A stretch of 64,000 nt of DNA, taken from assembly GCA_025200525.1 (NCBI GenBank), contig CM045762.1:86494717-86558716 (forward strand), read 5' to 3'. The position numbers and the translations under genes were made by a program. The notes beneath the pieces are model-generated. The model made no database searches. It worked only from the letters and a program-made list of their open reading frames with translations, and was not told the DNA's origin. Source of the DNA: Camellia lanceoleosa (taxonomy: Eukaryota > Streptophyta > Magnoliopsida > Ericales > Theaceae). Shown here piece by piece: positions 49,001 to 59,270 of this stretch (positions are counted from its first letter, which is position 1; every line of letters starts with the position of its first letter).

Positions 49001-49423
49001 GCTAATAATCAGAACAAGAGTATATAATGTAGATAAGAATCACATCATGATTAGTAGAGGTCGATCTTTGATAGGGCGAGTGGGGTACTCAATTTATGAC
49101 CTCCCCCTTTTGTACCTAAGTTCCCGAGCAGAGACACTTTGGTGATGACGGATAAGTGGCCTTTGGCATGAGTCACGGGTTTCCTAAATTTCCTACAAAA
49201 AAAATATATATATTTAGGTGGCGACTCTGAATTCTGGCAAAGCAATCTATTTTTTGCATTTGATTCAAACATTGATTTTCTAAAAAGAATTGCCAGATTT
49301 GGACTCTTTTTGTGTTTTCACTATTTCACATTGCACTTGTAAAATTAGATTCAGAACCACAGGTGGAGTCTGAACTGTAAGGCTTCTCGTCTTCCGAAAG
49401 GAGCGCGAAAAGTCGAGTCTATA
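46097..49423 (+). repeat. 5' LTR of the second gag-protease element
   Basis: Begins TATAGACACCCCATTTTGAC and ends GTCGAGTCTATA, 3327 bp. The termini match the TGTAGAC...GTCTACA family ends with G-to-A and C-to-T changes. Family marks include CCGGCC islands at 46330-46395 and 47880-47945 and a 3' end with GGTGGCGACTCTGAATTCTG. A TATA-like CTATAAAAACG lies at 46464-46474. Confidence 0.82.
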
Positions 49424-49428
49424 GTTTC

Positions 49429-49446
49429 TGGTGACTCTGCTGGGGA
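49429..49446 (+). promoter_or_regulatory. Primer-binding site
   Basis: TGGTGACTCTGCTGGGGA, five bases after the LTR end; one change (C to T) from the PBS of the giant element at 37129-37146. Confidence 0.75.
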
Positions 49447-50328
49447 TATTAGAGAACTTGACGTGAACTTCATTGTGTGAAATTTTATCTACACTTATAT
49501 GGTCTTTGCATTTGCATTTGTATCAGTGTGCTTAAATCACTGTGTTTGCCATCTGCTATTCCTGGACGGTTTGCCGGAAGCTTGCCTACAAACTTGCCAA
49601 AAGGCTAACTGGTCGTAGGCTCTACCATGTTGGGAACACAACCCTTGGATCTAGACTACCGCTGTACCGTTTGATCCTCCTTTCATTTCTCGGTGTTAGG
49701 TGTGAGAGGTATATTAGGTAGTCTTGTTGGTGTACCCTTTTTGGCTATTTGACCTAGTTACATATAGTGACACTATAGTGACTATCCCAATTTAGAACAG
49801 GATGGCACCCACTTGCAGGATGTTGTGAATCTTATTGTTTGAAATAGCGCAGCCTAGATCATGCCAAAAATCTAGGACAGGGTAGCCCTACCCCTTCATA
49901 GGGGTGTTTTGGTTCTTTTACTTCGTACATGCTTTTTTTAGTGAAACAGTACAGGATGGTTCATATCAGTATGAATTTGAGAATAGAGTTCAAAGGGATT
50001 AACAGTTCAACTGTGTGCTATGATTGTTGAGAATTGGGGCCGAAGTGCTATCTAATTTTTGATCATTTTTCTTTCTTTCTTTTTGCTAGGTAGATTACCA
50101 TAATAGCTTCAAAAAGACCCAATATTCCCCAAGTTGTGTGGACTTGCTTTGGCAGGCTTTGCAAAGCTTAGGACCTTGTTGGAGGTCAACCCGTGCTAGT
50201 TTCACTTCCACCAGTTACTTGACGAAAAAGGAACAGGCAGTCAGTAGCACCAGTACAAAGCACTTCGCAAATACCTATCCACTCTTACTCAATTAGTTTG
50301 CTAACATCTAGTTCGCCTAGGCTAACAA

Positions 50329-51640
50329 TGGCATAGAATACAGCACAGAACGCGGAGGAATTCACTGCCGTGATGGCCAATTTCCAAAGAACCATGGATA
50401 TAGTAAACTAGAGAATGGCTGCACAGGATGAAATCATTGCAGATTTACGACGTACATTCGAGGCATCAGCGTCAACTGTGTATCCAGTCCCAACTGCTCA
50501 GCCAAACCCTAATCCACCCCCACTAGTTGAAAATCTACCAGTCCCAGATCCTCAGGACACGTTCCCACCAGCTCCAGTTTATAGGCCTACGGTACAACTG
50601 CCTACAGGGGTTCTCTCCTTTGACTTTAATGAGATTGATCTGGCCTTGATCAAAATTGCTAAGCTTGAGAAGGCACTAAAGAAGTCCCAACGCTTCAACT
50701 CAATTCTCGACATTGAGGATGGATATATTGAGGCTTCAGTTAGATTACCGGAGAAATTCAAGATGCCCCACATCCACAGGTTCGATGGGAGTGGGGATCC
50801 AATTGTGCATGTCTAGTTGTTTTCAGATGTGTTGAGGCCCATGTGTTTATCTGGGGCGCATAAGCTTTTACTATTTGGGAGGACCTTGTTTGATGTAGCA
50901 GCCATCTGGTACGCCAAATTGGAGGACTCTACAAAACAGAATTGGGAAGAGCTACTTGAGGCATTTGTTAATTAGTACTCACATAACACCCAGATAGAAG
51001 TAACCATTAGTGAGCTGGAGGCCACTACCCAGAATTCCAAGGAGTCGTTCATTGGTTTTGTTACTAGGTGGAGAGCCAAGGCAGCCTGGATGATAAACCG
51101 ACCTGCTGAAAGAGAACAAGTCTAACTAGTGGTTCAGAATCTTAAACCAGATATGTTGCAGAGGATGATAGTGGCACCATTGTCCACGTTTGCTTCCTTA
51201 CATGAGTTGGTGGTCCAGATTAAGAGTTCCTTCAAAAAGGGCATTATCCATAGAACAAGCGAACCGGCAAGAAGGCCATTTTCACGGAATACCAATGCTA
51301 GCAGTAGCACTATTCCACGGTTTGCGGATGTTAGTAGGGTTGTCTCAATGGCCACGATGGCTGATCTTTTTGCTACTGCCACAATTTCACAACCTTCACA
51401 AAATACCAGTCCACCCCGAAATCGAAGAGTTTTTACCCCCCTCCATATGAGTCTAACTCACGCCCTCAAGCTATTAATACAAAAGGGGCATCTCAAGCCC
51501 CTTGATCCTTGTCCACTTCCGGACCCATTAGCACCCAAACATGACCCTACCCAGTATTGTATCTTCCACCAACAACAGGGCCATCCCACAGGCATGTGCT
51601 ACCGTCTACGTCATGAGATCTAGGATCTCATTGATAACAA
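50329..51640 (+). pseudogene. gag (Ty3/gypsy), broken
   Basis: Starts at an ATG near 50329 but hits TAG at the third codon. It continues in frame through NTAQNAEEFTAVMANFQRTM, a stop, then the proline-rich stretch at 50415-50816. The retrotransposon-gag core follows (IWYAKLEDSTKQNWEELLEAF, SELEATTQNSKESFIGF and RWRAKAAWM), interrupted by further stops. The frame 51129-51623 ends in the zinc-knuckle-like YCIFHQQQGHPTGMC and LRHEI. Gag would package the element's RNA. At least five stops make it non-functional. It is more complete than the copy at 14953. Confidence 0.8.
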
Positions 51641-52940
51641 AGCCATCGCCCCACCTTCCAAACCGAACATAACAACCAACCCACTTCCTGCACATAACTA
51701 AGTCCCCCCGCCTAGAAATATTAACTACATCCAAACAAAAATATTAACTACATCCACACACTACCGCCCACCTTTAACCCTAGCATATACATTACCTCAT
51801 CCCACCTACCAAAACTGGAGGTGGTCATTTTGGAAGGCACAGACATGTGCATGATGGATCTGACACCACAAACCCAACCTATGCCTGTGGCAGTAGAAAC
51901 AGAGGAAGAAAAGAATGCACTAAAGACAGGGTCATCTAATACCCGTGTCATAGAGAAGGGAGTCTCGCTTGCAGAGGAGTACGATCCCAACTTATACATT
52001 GTGGCCATCGATCAGCTGAAGCCAGTGGTCATACTGTCAGACTTTCTCAGCATCAATGCTATAGGGGAAGACCAAATGTTACAGAATCGAAATGAGTGGC
52101 CTGAGCAAGGTCTGAATGACTTAGCAAACCTAGAGGAAGATCTGGAAGAGTTAGAAGAGGATTTGGAGGATCTCTACTTCTTCGAGAAAGAAGATACAAG
52201 CTATGTGTAGATGGGATGGTGGGACCCGAGCCAACCATAAGCTAGCAATGAGTAAGGAAGAGTCCGATGTGGAGGGACAGACATGAGAGACTGGAAGAGA
52301 AGAGGAAGTTGTTGTTAAGGGTAAGGCCGAGGCTGCACCTCGTGCTGAGAAGGAATAGACACTAGAACAGTTTCAAAAGGAAAGGATAGAGGAGATCCAA
52401 GTGAAGATAGCTCTGGAACAGGGAAAAGGAAAACAAAAAGAAGAACCCAAGACGACGATGGGCAACGTGCAAATAACCCAAAAGGCCGAATGGGAGCCCA
52501 ACAATCTAAAAAGAATGTTGAAGAAGCTCAGAAAATATCAGGAATCAGAAACCAAGACTGTGGTGAAGGAAGAATGGTATGATGATAGGGAATGTGATGT
52601 TAACATACTTCGCATAGAACTTAATGCTAACCCGGCTATGAATGTAGAAGAGTGGTGGAAAGATAGCGACCTAAGTCATGCATACACTGACGAAGGATGG
52701 AAGGCTGATACCCCAGATGACACTTGGTATACTGATGAGATCAATCATATGACCCGGAGCGGTTAGTACTTCAAACATGCAGTATTAGACCTGCCAGAGA
52801 CCTCTGGAAAAGAGGCTGATAGATCAAAAGAGAGGGACCTTGAGGAAAACATGGTTTTGAAACAACTCAAGAAAATCCTGGCGGACATATCTATTTGGGG
52901 ACTGATAATGGCGTTTGGGGAGCATAGGCAAGCGTTGCTC
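51641..52940 (+). pseudogene. Linker region of the second copy, broken
   Basis: Acidic and charged frames at 51821-52210 and 52401-52766, homologous to 15852-16922. No enzyme motif. A short duplicated stretch (AAATATTAACTACATCCA) occurs at about 51716-51753. Confidence 0.6.
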
Positions 52941-54017
52941 GAAGCAATGAACTGAACCAAACTGCCCATTGACACCACCGCTGACCAATTGGTGTCGTTG
53001 GTCACCTCTAGGGACGTTACGTCGATAATATCCTTTACGGATAAAGAATTGCCTCCCGAGGGCGCCAACCACAACATGCCTTTGTATGTAACCATGGAAA
53101 GTTAGAAAAAAGTGGATTCTGATGGTGTTAGTAGATACCGGATCGATGATCAATGTGTGCCCAGTGAGAACTGCCTATGCCATTAGTTTGAGGCCAATTG
53201 ACTTTACATCCACGACCCAAGCTGTCCGAGCTTATGATAATACAAGCCAGGCTGTCATGGGAATGTTCAAGAGCAATATCCTAATTGGCCCGTCCGAACA
53301 CGAGGTGAAATTCCATGTTATGGATGTTCTGGCCATATTTAACCTGCTGCTGGGAAGGCCTTAGCTACATTAGATGAAGGCTGTATAATCAACAGTCCAT
53401 CAGTTAGTGAAGTACCCCTTCAAAGGCGGGATCGCCGCTGTGTACGATAACTCTGCTATCCTTCCTCCCCAAGGAACTATTGCACCATTATTGGAAATCA
53501 TACATGGGGAAGAAGACGTGTTCCTTTCCGGCTTCTCTCTGGCAGAAGCCCAGTTGGTCTGAACCATCATGGCAGAGGGCGATGGAGATTATGTGAGTAC
53601 ACAATCCATATACATGATGAACAAACAGGGGCATATGCCCGGGTCAGGACTATGCCGAAGTGGCAAACAGGGAACTGTTGTTAAAGAGATCAGTCATAAT
53701 CCCCACGCTTTTGGGCTGGGATACAAACCTACCACTGTAGATTGGCAAAGGAAAGGGTAGGAGTTGAGAGAAAGAATCAAGGCAAAGAGGACTGGGAAGC
53801 AATATGAGTTAGTCCACAAACCTATACGGGGAACCCTGAATGGACGCTTTTTCCGCCAAGGGGAAGACTTCCCCTTTTGTGGATTCCCGGAGCCTTGGTA
53901 TGATTGGGAGACGAAGTTTAGGTATCCTGGGTTCAAAATTTTCTTCGGGCACCAGCTACCAGAAGAGGAAGATGGGCAGGCAGACTTAAACACTGGTACG
54001 GATCAAGAAAGGGTTGT
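52941..54017 (+). pseudogene. Aspartic protease and post-protease region, broken
   Basis: MVLVDTGSMINVCPVRTAY carries an intact D-T-G active-site triad (codons from 53134). NLLLGRP follows, with a stop in place of the next tryptophan. Then come a frame with the MNKQGHMPG block (53569-53760) and one with GTLNGRFFRQGEDFPFCGF (53764-54017). It covers the region where its sister copy was split by the GATCA insertion, so it documents the undisturbed sequence. Stops and frameshifts prevent function. Confidence 0.75.
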
Positions 54018-54107
54018 TGTAGCTCGATTTTTTCGCGCCCCCTTTCGGAGAGCTCGAATTGGTCCTACAGTTCGGACTCCTGTCACGATTCTGAATCTAA
54101 TTTCACA
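54018..54107 (-). mobile_element. Inverted LTR terminus fragment
   Basis: Plus strand starts TGTAGCTCGATTTTTTCGCG. Its complement matches the last ~90 bp of the LTR ending at 49423 (GTGAAATTAGATTCAGAA... and GGGCGCGAAAA...). It is a second LTR in opposite orientation, inserted into the protease region and then truncated. Confidence 0.65.
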
Positions 54108-54796
54108 ATTGTTTGATTCCAAATTTCCAAATTTAATTTTTTAAAATTGAGTTTTTATTTTCATATATATATATATATATATTTGTTTTTGATGAACTTT
54201 TTTAATATTGTAAGTAAATTTTTATTTTTATTTTCTAGATGCATCTAATTTAGATGCACTTAAAAAGTAAAATATTTTGTAAATCCAAAATTATGGACAA
54301 GAAACAAACAACCTCCCAATTTAATAACTAAGGGACTTAAATTTTGTAAATCCTTTTATGTAGACTTGATCTAATATGAATTTATTCAAACAACCTTGTT
54401 TGATTCCAAATTTCTAAATTCATTTTTTTTAAATAGAGTTTTTAATTTGTATTTTTTTATTTTGTTTTTAATGAATTTTTTTAATATTTAAAGTATTTTT
54501 TTTAACTTTTTAGATGCACCTAACCTAGATGCACCTAAAATGTAAAATATTAGTAAGAAAATATTATTTAAAAAAAAATCAATAAATGCATAAGAATATG
54601 AAAATATACCGAATTTTTGTATTTTTTTTATATTTTTGATATTGAATGAATTTTTTTTAAAAAAATTTCACAAATATTATACTTTTTAATTATATTTATA
54701 TTAAATGTATCTAAAAAGTAAAAAATTTGCTTAAAATATTAAAAATTAAAAAAAAACTCATTTTTAGAAAATTGAATTCAAAAAATTGAAGGCAAA
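54108..54796. mobile_element. AT-rich fold-back elements, copies 2 (partial) and 3
   Basis: TTTGATTCCAAATTTCCAAA near 54112 and again near 54402 begin two units. The second ends near 54796 with TTGAATTCAAAAAATTGAAGG, an inverted relative of its start. Interiors share TAGATGCACCTAA palindromes and long A/T runs with the element at 9288-9604, to which they match in the opposite orientation. An (AT)10 tract lies near 54163-54181. Non-coding. Confidence 0.55.
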
Positions 54797-55465
54797 GAAG
54801 ATAAAATTTTTTACAAAAAGAAGAAGAAGAAGAAGAGGAGAGAGAGAGTGCAGTCACCTTAAAACTTATTCAATTTCAATTACATTCCTAATATTAATAA
54901 CATTTTATGTTAGACTATTGCAATAGAAGATATAAATAAATGTCCAAAATATGCTTCTGTACATATCCCTTGGCATGTAGATTATAGGATTTGATCGTCG
55001 CAATTTTTATTTGCGGTCCACCTCAAGCTCCTTTCCATTGATTCAAATTATTTATTTTTAAACGCTTGTGTTTAGATTATTCTTAAAAAATTCATATTGA
55101 TTAGATAACTATAATCACATAATTTTAATGTATCCATCTTCAACAAATTAATGATGTATTTTTAAAATTATATTTGTTATTTATTTTTAAAAAATAATAT
55201 ACAGGAATTATGTGATTATGTTTTTTTTTTTTTTCTTAAATTAACTACATAGAAATACTTAGCAGTGAGCTATTCAAATCCTAAACATAGAGGTTATGGT
55301 GGCCTTCCAAAACATGATAATCTAGTCTTCAAATACTTGTATATCAGTTAAGATTAAGAAGATAGTTACCAAAATATCTCTAATAGTTACAAAAATATCT
55401 CTAATAATAATAGGGTAAAGTGCATTAATATTAACATTGATAGTGTGAATGTATTGTGATGTTAC
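54797..55465. other. AT-rich intergenic DNA
   Basis: An AAG/AG-rich tract at 54818-54849 is followed by AT-rich sequence. No gene. Confidence 0.5.
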
Positions 55466-55470
55466 GTTGT

Positions 55471-56003
55471 TGTGGAGATATATTTTCTGAGTACCAACAC
55501 ATGGCCAAGGTGACGCCGACGTGTCAGCCGAGGTGCCACGTGTCCTGGTTGTTATGCCAAGGTCATCTCGGATAGGCCGAGGTTACCTCCGAAGATATCG
55601 GAATCCGGGATAAGCGGATAAGGGGCAAGAGTCCTAGAATGGGAGAAGACTTCTGTTTGTATTAAGATAAGACTCTTAGAGAGTTTATCCTAATCTTACT
55701 AAGAGTCCTTGATTAGTAGTAATCCTGAGTCCATAGAAGTTAGGCTTCTATCGGGACTAGGTTTATGTTGGCTATAAAAAAGAGGCACCCCCATGGGTCT
55801 AAGGTATGCATTTATGCTCAAGCTTGTGAGTTTAGCACTTGATTTATCTTTGAGAGATATACTGACTTGATCGTCGGAGTGCCCCTGGGTGGACAAACCA
55901 CCACCGGAATCTTCACTTTACTGCAGGTCACCAAAATATCTATTTTACCCGCTTCTCCACCGTTATTACTAAGCGGCAAAGGTGGTTTAAAATCACCCAC
56001 ACA
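55471..56003 (+). repeat. 5' LTR
   Basis: TGTGGAGATATATT...CCCACACA. The U3 holds two ACGTG cores (CCGACGTGTCAG and GCCACGTGTCC). A TATA box, GGCTATAAAAAAGAGG, lies at 55770-55785. The last ~75 bp differ strongly from the 3' LTR, while the first ~460 bp differ by about 6% (by eye), mostly transitions. Confidence 0.9.
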
Positions 56004-56021
56004 ATTTGGCGCCGTCTGTGG
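56004..56021 (+). promoter_or_regulatory. Primer-binding site
   Basis: ATTTGGCGCCGTCTGTGG starts at the base after the LTR end. TGGCGCCG is complementary to a tRNA 3' end reading CGGCGCCA. Confidence 0.75.
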
Positions 56022-56038
56022 AAAAGAAAAAAGAATAG

Positions 56039-56371
56039 ATGGCCAATGAAAGAAAGAAGACTAGAGACAACGCTCCTGCTAGGAATGTGAGACCTATCAA
56101 CCTCGACGTTGAAGGGGACAACCGCAACACAGAGACTCGTGACCAGAGTCACGGAGTGAAAGACGCCGGCCAGGAAGGTGACGCACCAAAGACAACAAAT
56201 CGAAGCGGATACTACAATGAAGATGACCTCCAGGTATGGAAGGATAGATACCTGTGGAGGAACGAAGACCCTTCCAGAAGGGATGCAAAGACAGGGGGCA
56301 TGAGCGCTCCTAAGGAGATAACATTCAAGTATAGAAGAACTCATCTTGAGTCTCTTAGCCTAGACAAGTAG
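56039..56371 (+). pseudogene. Short gag-like leader frame of the non-autonomous element
   Basis: A 110-residue hydrophilic frame begins 35 bp after the LTR end with ATGGCCAATGAAAGAAAGAAG. It has a charged N-terminus (MANERKKTRDNA) and a W-containing segment (DDLQVWKDRYLWRNEDPS). Its position and composition fit the beginning of gag, but no gag core or zinc knuckle follows and the downstream sequence has stops. It is probably what remains after the internal deletion that made the element non-autonomous. Confidence 0.5.
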
Positions 56372-56688
56372 GCCCAAGAAGATGAGAGCTCAGCCTAAGT
56401 GAGAAGATCCCGGATTCCAGATCCCGGATCCTAGAAGACATGATCTCGGCCTAGATGAGTAGGTCCGAAAAGAGAAGAGCTCAATCTGAGTGAGCAGATC
56501 CAAGATTCTAGTAGACAAGATCTCGGTACTTAAGTCCGAAAAGAGAAGAGCTCAGTGAGCAAATCTCAGATCCCATAAGATAAAAAAGAAAACACACAAG
56601 GTTGGACTGTAGTTAGCCAGGTTGAAGACCTTTTATAAGGTTCGCAAAGGAGTATGTGGAAGCCATGCAAGGGGTAGAGAGAAGAAGA
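56372..56688. other. Non-coding interior between gag-like frame and repeat array
   Basis: Contains repeated AGATCCCGGAT, GAAGAGCTCA and GATCTCGG motifs, which resemble a decayed short tandem repeat. No coding sequence. Confidence 0.5.
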
Positions 56689-57625
56689 ATATGTTTACCA
56701 CTTGTTGAAATTTGTAACAATTTACAAGTTGGTTAAACCGATATGATGTTTACCACTTGTTGAAATTTGTAGCAATTTACAAGTTGGTTAAACCGATATG
56801 ATGTTTACCACTTGTTGAAATTCTGTATGAATTTACAAATTGGTTACACCGAGATGATGTTTACCACTTGTTGAAATTTGTAGCAATTTACAAGTTGGTT
56901 AAACCGATATGATGTTTACCACTTGTTGAAATTCTGTGTGAATTTACAAGTTGGTTAAACCGAGATGATGTTTACCACTTGTTGAAATTTGTAGCAATTT
57001 ACAAGTTGGTTAAACCGAGATGATATTTAACACTTGTTGAAATTCTGTGTGAATTTACAAGTTGAAGTTAAACCAAGGTCATGTTTAACACTTGTTGAAA
57101 TTCTGTGTGAATTTACAAGTTGAACTTAAACCGAGATGATGTTTAAACACTTGTTGAAATTCTGTGTGAATTTACAAGTTGAAGTTAAACCGAGGTCATG
57201 TTTAACACTTGTTGAAATTCTGTATGAATTTACAAGTTAAAGTTAAACCGAGGTCATGTTTAAACACTTGTTGAAATTCTGTGTGAATTTACAAGTTGAA
57301 GTTAAACCGACATGATGTTTAACACTTGTTGAAATTCTGTGTGAATTTACAAGTCGAAGTTAAACCGAGGTCATATTTAACACTTATTGAAATTCTGTGT
57401 GAATTTACAAGTTGAAGTTAAACCGAAGTGATATTTAACACTTGTTGAAATTCTGTGTGAATTTACAAGTTGAAGTTAAACCGAGGTCGTATCGGAAGAA
57501 GATTGGTTTAAATACTTGTTGAAATTCTATGTAAATTTACAAGTTATAGTTAAACCGAGGTTATAATAAAGGATGATAGTTAAACACTTGTTGAAATTTT
57601 TGAGAAAAATTTACAAGTTAAAGTC
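56689..57625. repeat. ~16 hairpin-bearing repeats of 55-59 bp
   Basis: Each unit contains ACTTGTTGAAATT, a short loop, AATTTACAAGT, and then GGTTAAACCGAGATGATGTTT or GAAGTTAAACCGAGGTCATG. The two arms are inverted complements apart from a 2-nt bulge. Unit spacing is 55-56 bp at the left and 57-59 bp further right. The array lies between the gag remnant and the antisense remnant of the non-autonomous LTR element. Confidence 0.92.
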
Positions 57626-58089
57626 AAGCTCAAGCAATATTTGCGTACTTGCCGAGACTACCAGGTTGTCAAAACTTGAAATATGGAAAACTGAAGTCTT
57701 GATAGAAGACATTGAGAAAGTGACAAGTCCTAAGAAACACTTGTGAAAATATTTGTTACAATATTTTTAAGTGTTAGGACAAGGCTGAAATGTGCAAGAT
57801 TAGAAGTTGTGACAGAGGTATTTTACCCGAAGAGATTGCACAGTCAAGGTGTACTTTGAAAACATGCAAATTATTCTAAGTATAGAATCATACAAGAGTA
57901 GAAAAAAGAAGACATTCATTCAAAGAAAAAATTAGAGAAATGCATTTAAAGAAGAAAGAAGGCACTTCGGCCTGAATATTGAAAAATAAATTATTTAGAC
58001 TACAAAAATGGCACGTCGGCCGAATTAAAAACATACAAAGAAGAACAAAGTACAAGGTACAAGGTACAAGGAATAAAAGAAGGAAACAA

Positions 58090-58215
58090 AACTACTCGGC
58101 ATCAATGGCAGGATATAGAAGACAGTTGGGAAGACTTCTCAACAGCCTTCTCGGCCTCGAGCTCAGCATTGATCTCCCGAAGAGTTTGATCAAAGCTCTT
58201 TTCGGCGATTGGCAC
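58090..58215 (-). pseudogene. Antisense coiled-coil remnant inside the LTR element
   Basis: On the minus strand one frame reads NSEVPIAEKSFDQTLREINA followed by ELEAEKAVEKSSQLSS before a stop near 58107. It is glutamate/alanine/lysine-rich, as in the coiled-coil C-terminal part of the antisense gene at 63.3-63.7 kb, and is followed by a similar GGCCG-containing, T-rich tail. It is probably the remnant of the same antisense gene. Short and uncertain. Confidence 0.4.
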
Positions 58216-58229
58216 CTCGGAGTTTGAAG

Positions 58230-59258
58230 GCAAGGATTGAAAGCAAGAATCTGGAAAAAGACACAGAAAACAGAAACAAGAATGTAATTCGTAATAAAAA
58301 ATGGTGATAAAGCTATCAGGAAATCAAGACAAAAAGATTGCACAGGTGTGTCAAGCCAAGAACAGTGGCAGAAATCAACAGATGTGTGAACAGTGTGTAT
58401 TTAAGAAGATGATTTGGAAAAAACAGGTAAAACAGCAATGGTGATTAACAATGAAACAGAGCTTCTTGGAAAGCAACAAGAAATAAAACCAGGAGGAACA
58501 GTGGCTTACCAGAAAGAGGGAAGCCGGAATGAAAATTGCTGAAGTCTGACGACGGATGCGAAAATAACAGAATGACGTAAGCTTCGCCGGAGGAGAGGAA
58601 CAAAAATAGTTGCAGAGCTTGAAAGCTTGGAATAATGACAGATTTAAGCAAAAGAGCTAGAAAGAGAAAAAGCCAGAGGATTGAATGAAAAAAGAGAAAA
58701 ATCAGAGTCAAGAAGACAACAAAGTTCAAGAATAAAACCAAGTGCACAGGCACTAAGTAAGTATGTGAAGAACAAGAAAGTAATGACCCAGACACGATGC
58801 TAGCAACAGAAAGCGGATATGACAAGAACAGTGCCAGGCATTCAAACAATTCGAAACTTGAAAACAGACGAAAATAGAAGGCAATAGATGGCAAGTAAAT
58901 GGATTCAGAAGAGTTATGAAAGATTGAGCTTAATAAAAGAGTTTATGAACCTACCAAGAGAAATGAACGCCGATATGAAGATTGCCGGAGTCAAATAGAT
59001 GACTGGAAGTCGGGAACCCACCGAAGAATGTGAGTGGAGCAATTGTAAAGCTATTGGGGTTTACGAATTAATGGAACAAGAACCTCGGCTAGGAGGTATG
59101 ATCTCGAGCAGCTTGGAAAGCATGAAACTTGATACTTAACAGAAGTGGACAGTAAAGTCCAGGGAACTTTGAGGTCGGCGAGTTTGATCTCGGACGGAGG
59201 GGCACAGATGAACGAACAGTGTAGGTTCCATCACCTCAGAATGCCGAGGTAATAGAAC
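58230..59258. other. Non-coding 3' interior of the LTR element
   Basis: A purine-rich plus strand creates a long leucine/phenylalanine-rich minus-strand frame (58445-58894) with no recognisable domain. No gene supported. Confidence 0.5.
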
Positions 59259-59270
59259 CTAGGGGGCAGT
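59259..59270 (+). promoter_or_regulatory. Polypurine tract
   Basis: CTAGGGGGCAGT ends immediately before the 3' LTR start TGTGGGGATA. This is the plus-strand primer position, and the element starting at 60756 has an equivalent, TTTGGGGGGCAAT. Confidence 0.75.

Larger units (their letters stand above)
46097..54017 (+). mobile_element. Tat/Ogre-like element, 5' half (LTR, gag, protease)
   Basis: Contains a 5' LTR (46097-49423), a PBS five bases later, a leader, gag (50329-51640), linker, and protease and post-protease remnants up to about 54017, all on the plus strand. It is then abruptly replaced by an inverted LTR end. RT, integrase and the 3' LTR are missing. It is the sister of the split copy at 14953-46096, into which its LTR appears to be inserted. 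Numerous in-frame stops, often TAG where the sister has TGG, mark it as dead. Confidence 0.8.

Noticed and set aside
56689..57625. CRISPR-like array of regularly spaced repeats
   Set aside because: The whole unit is repeated, so there are no unique spacers. It lies inside an LTR retrotransposon in a plant genome, and no cas genes are present.
58445..58894. 149-residue minus-strand hydrophobic protein
   Set aside because: A Phe/Leu/Ser-rich frame made by the purine-rich opposite strand inside a non-autonomous LTR element; no domain or homologue recognised.
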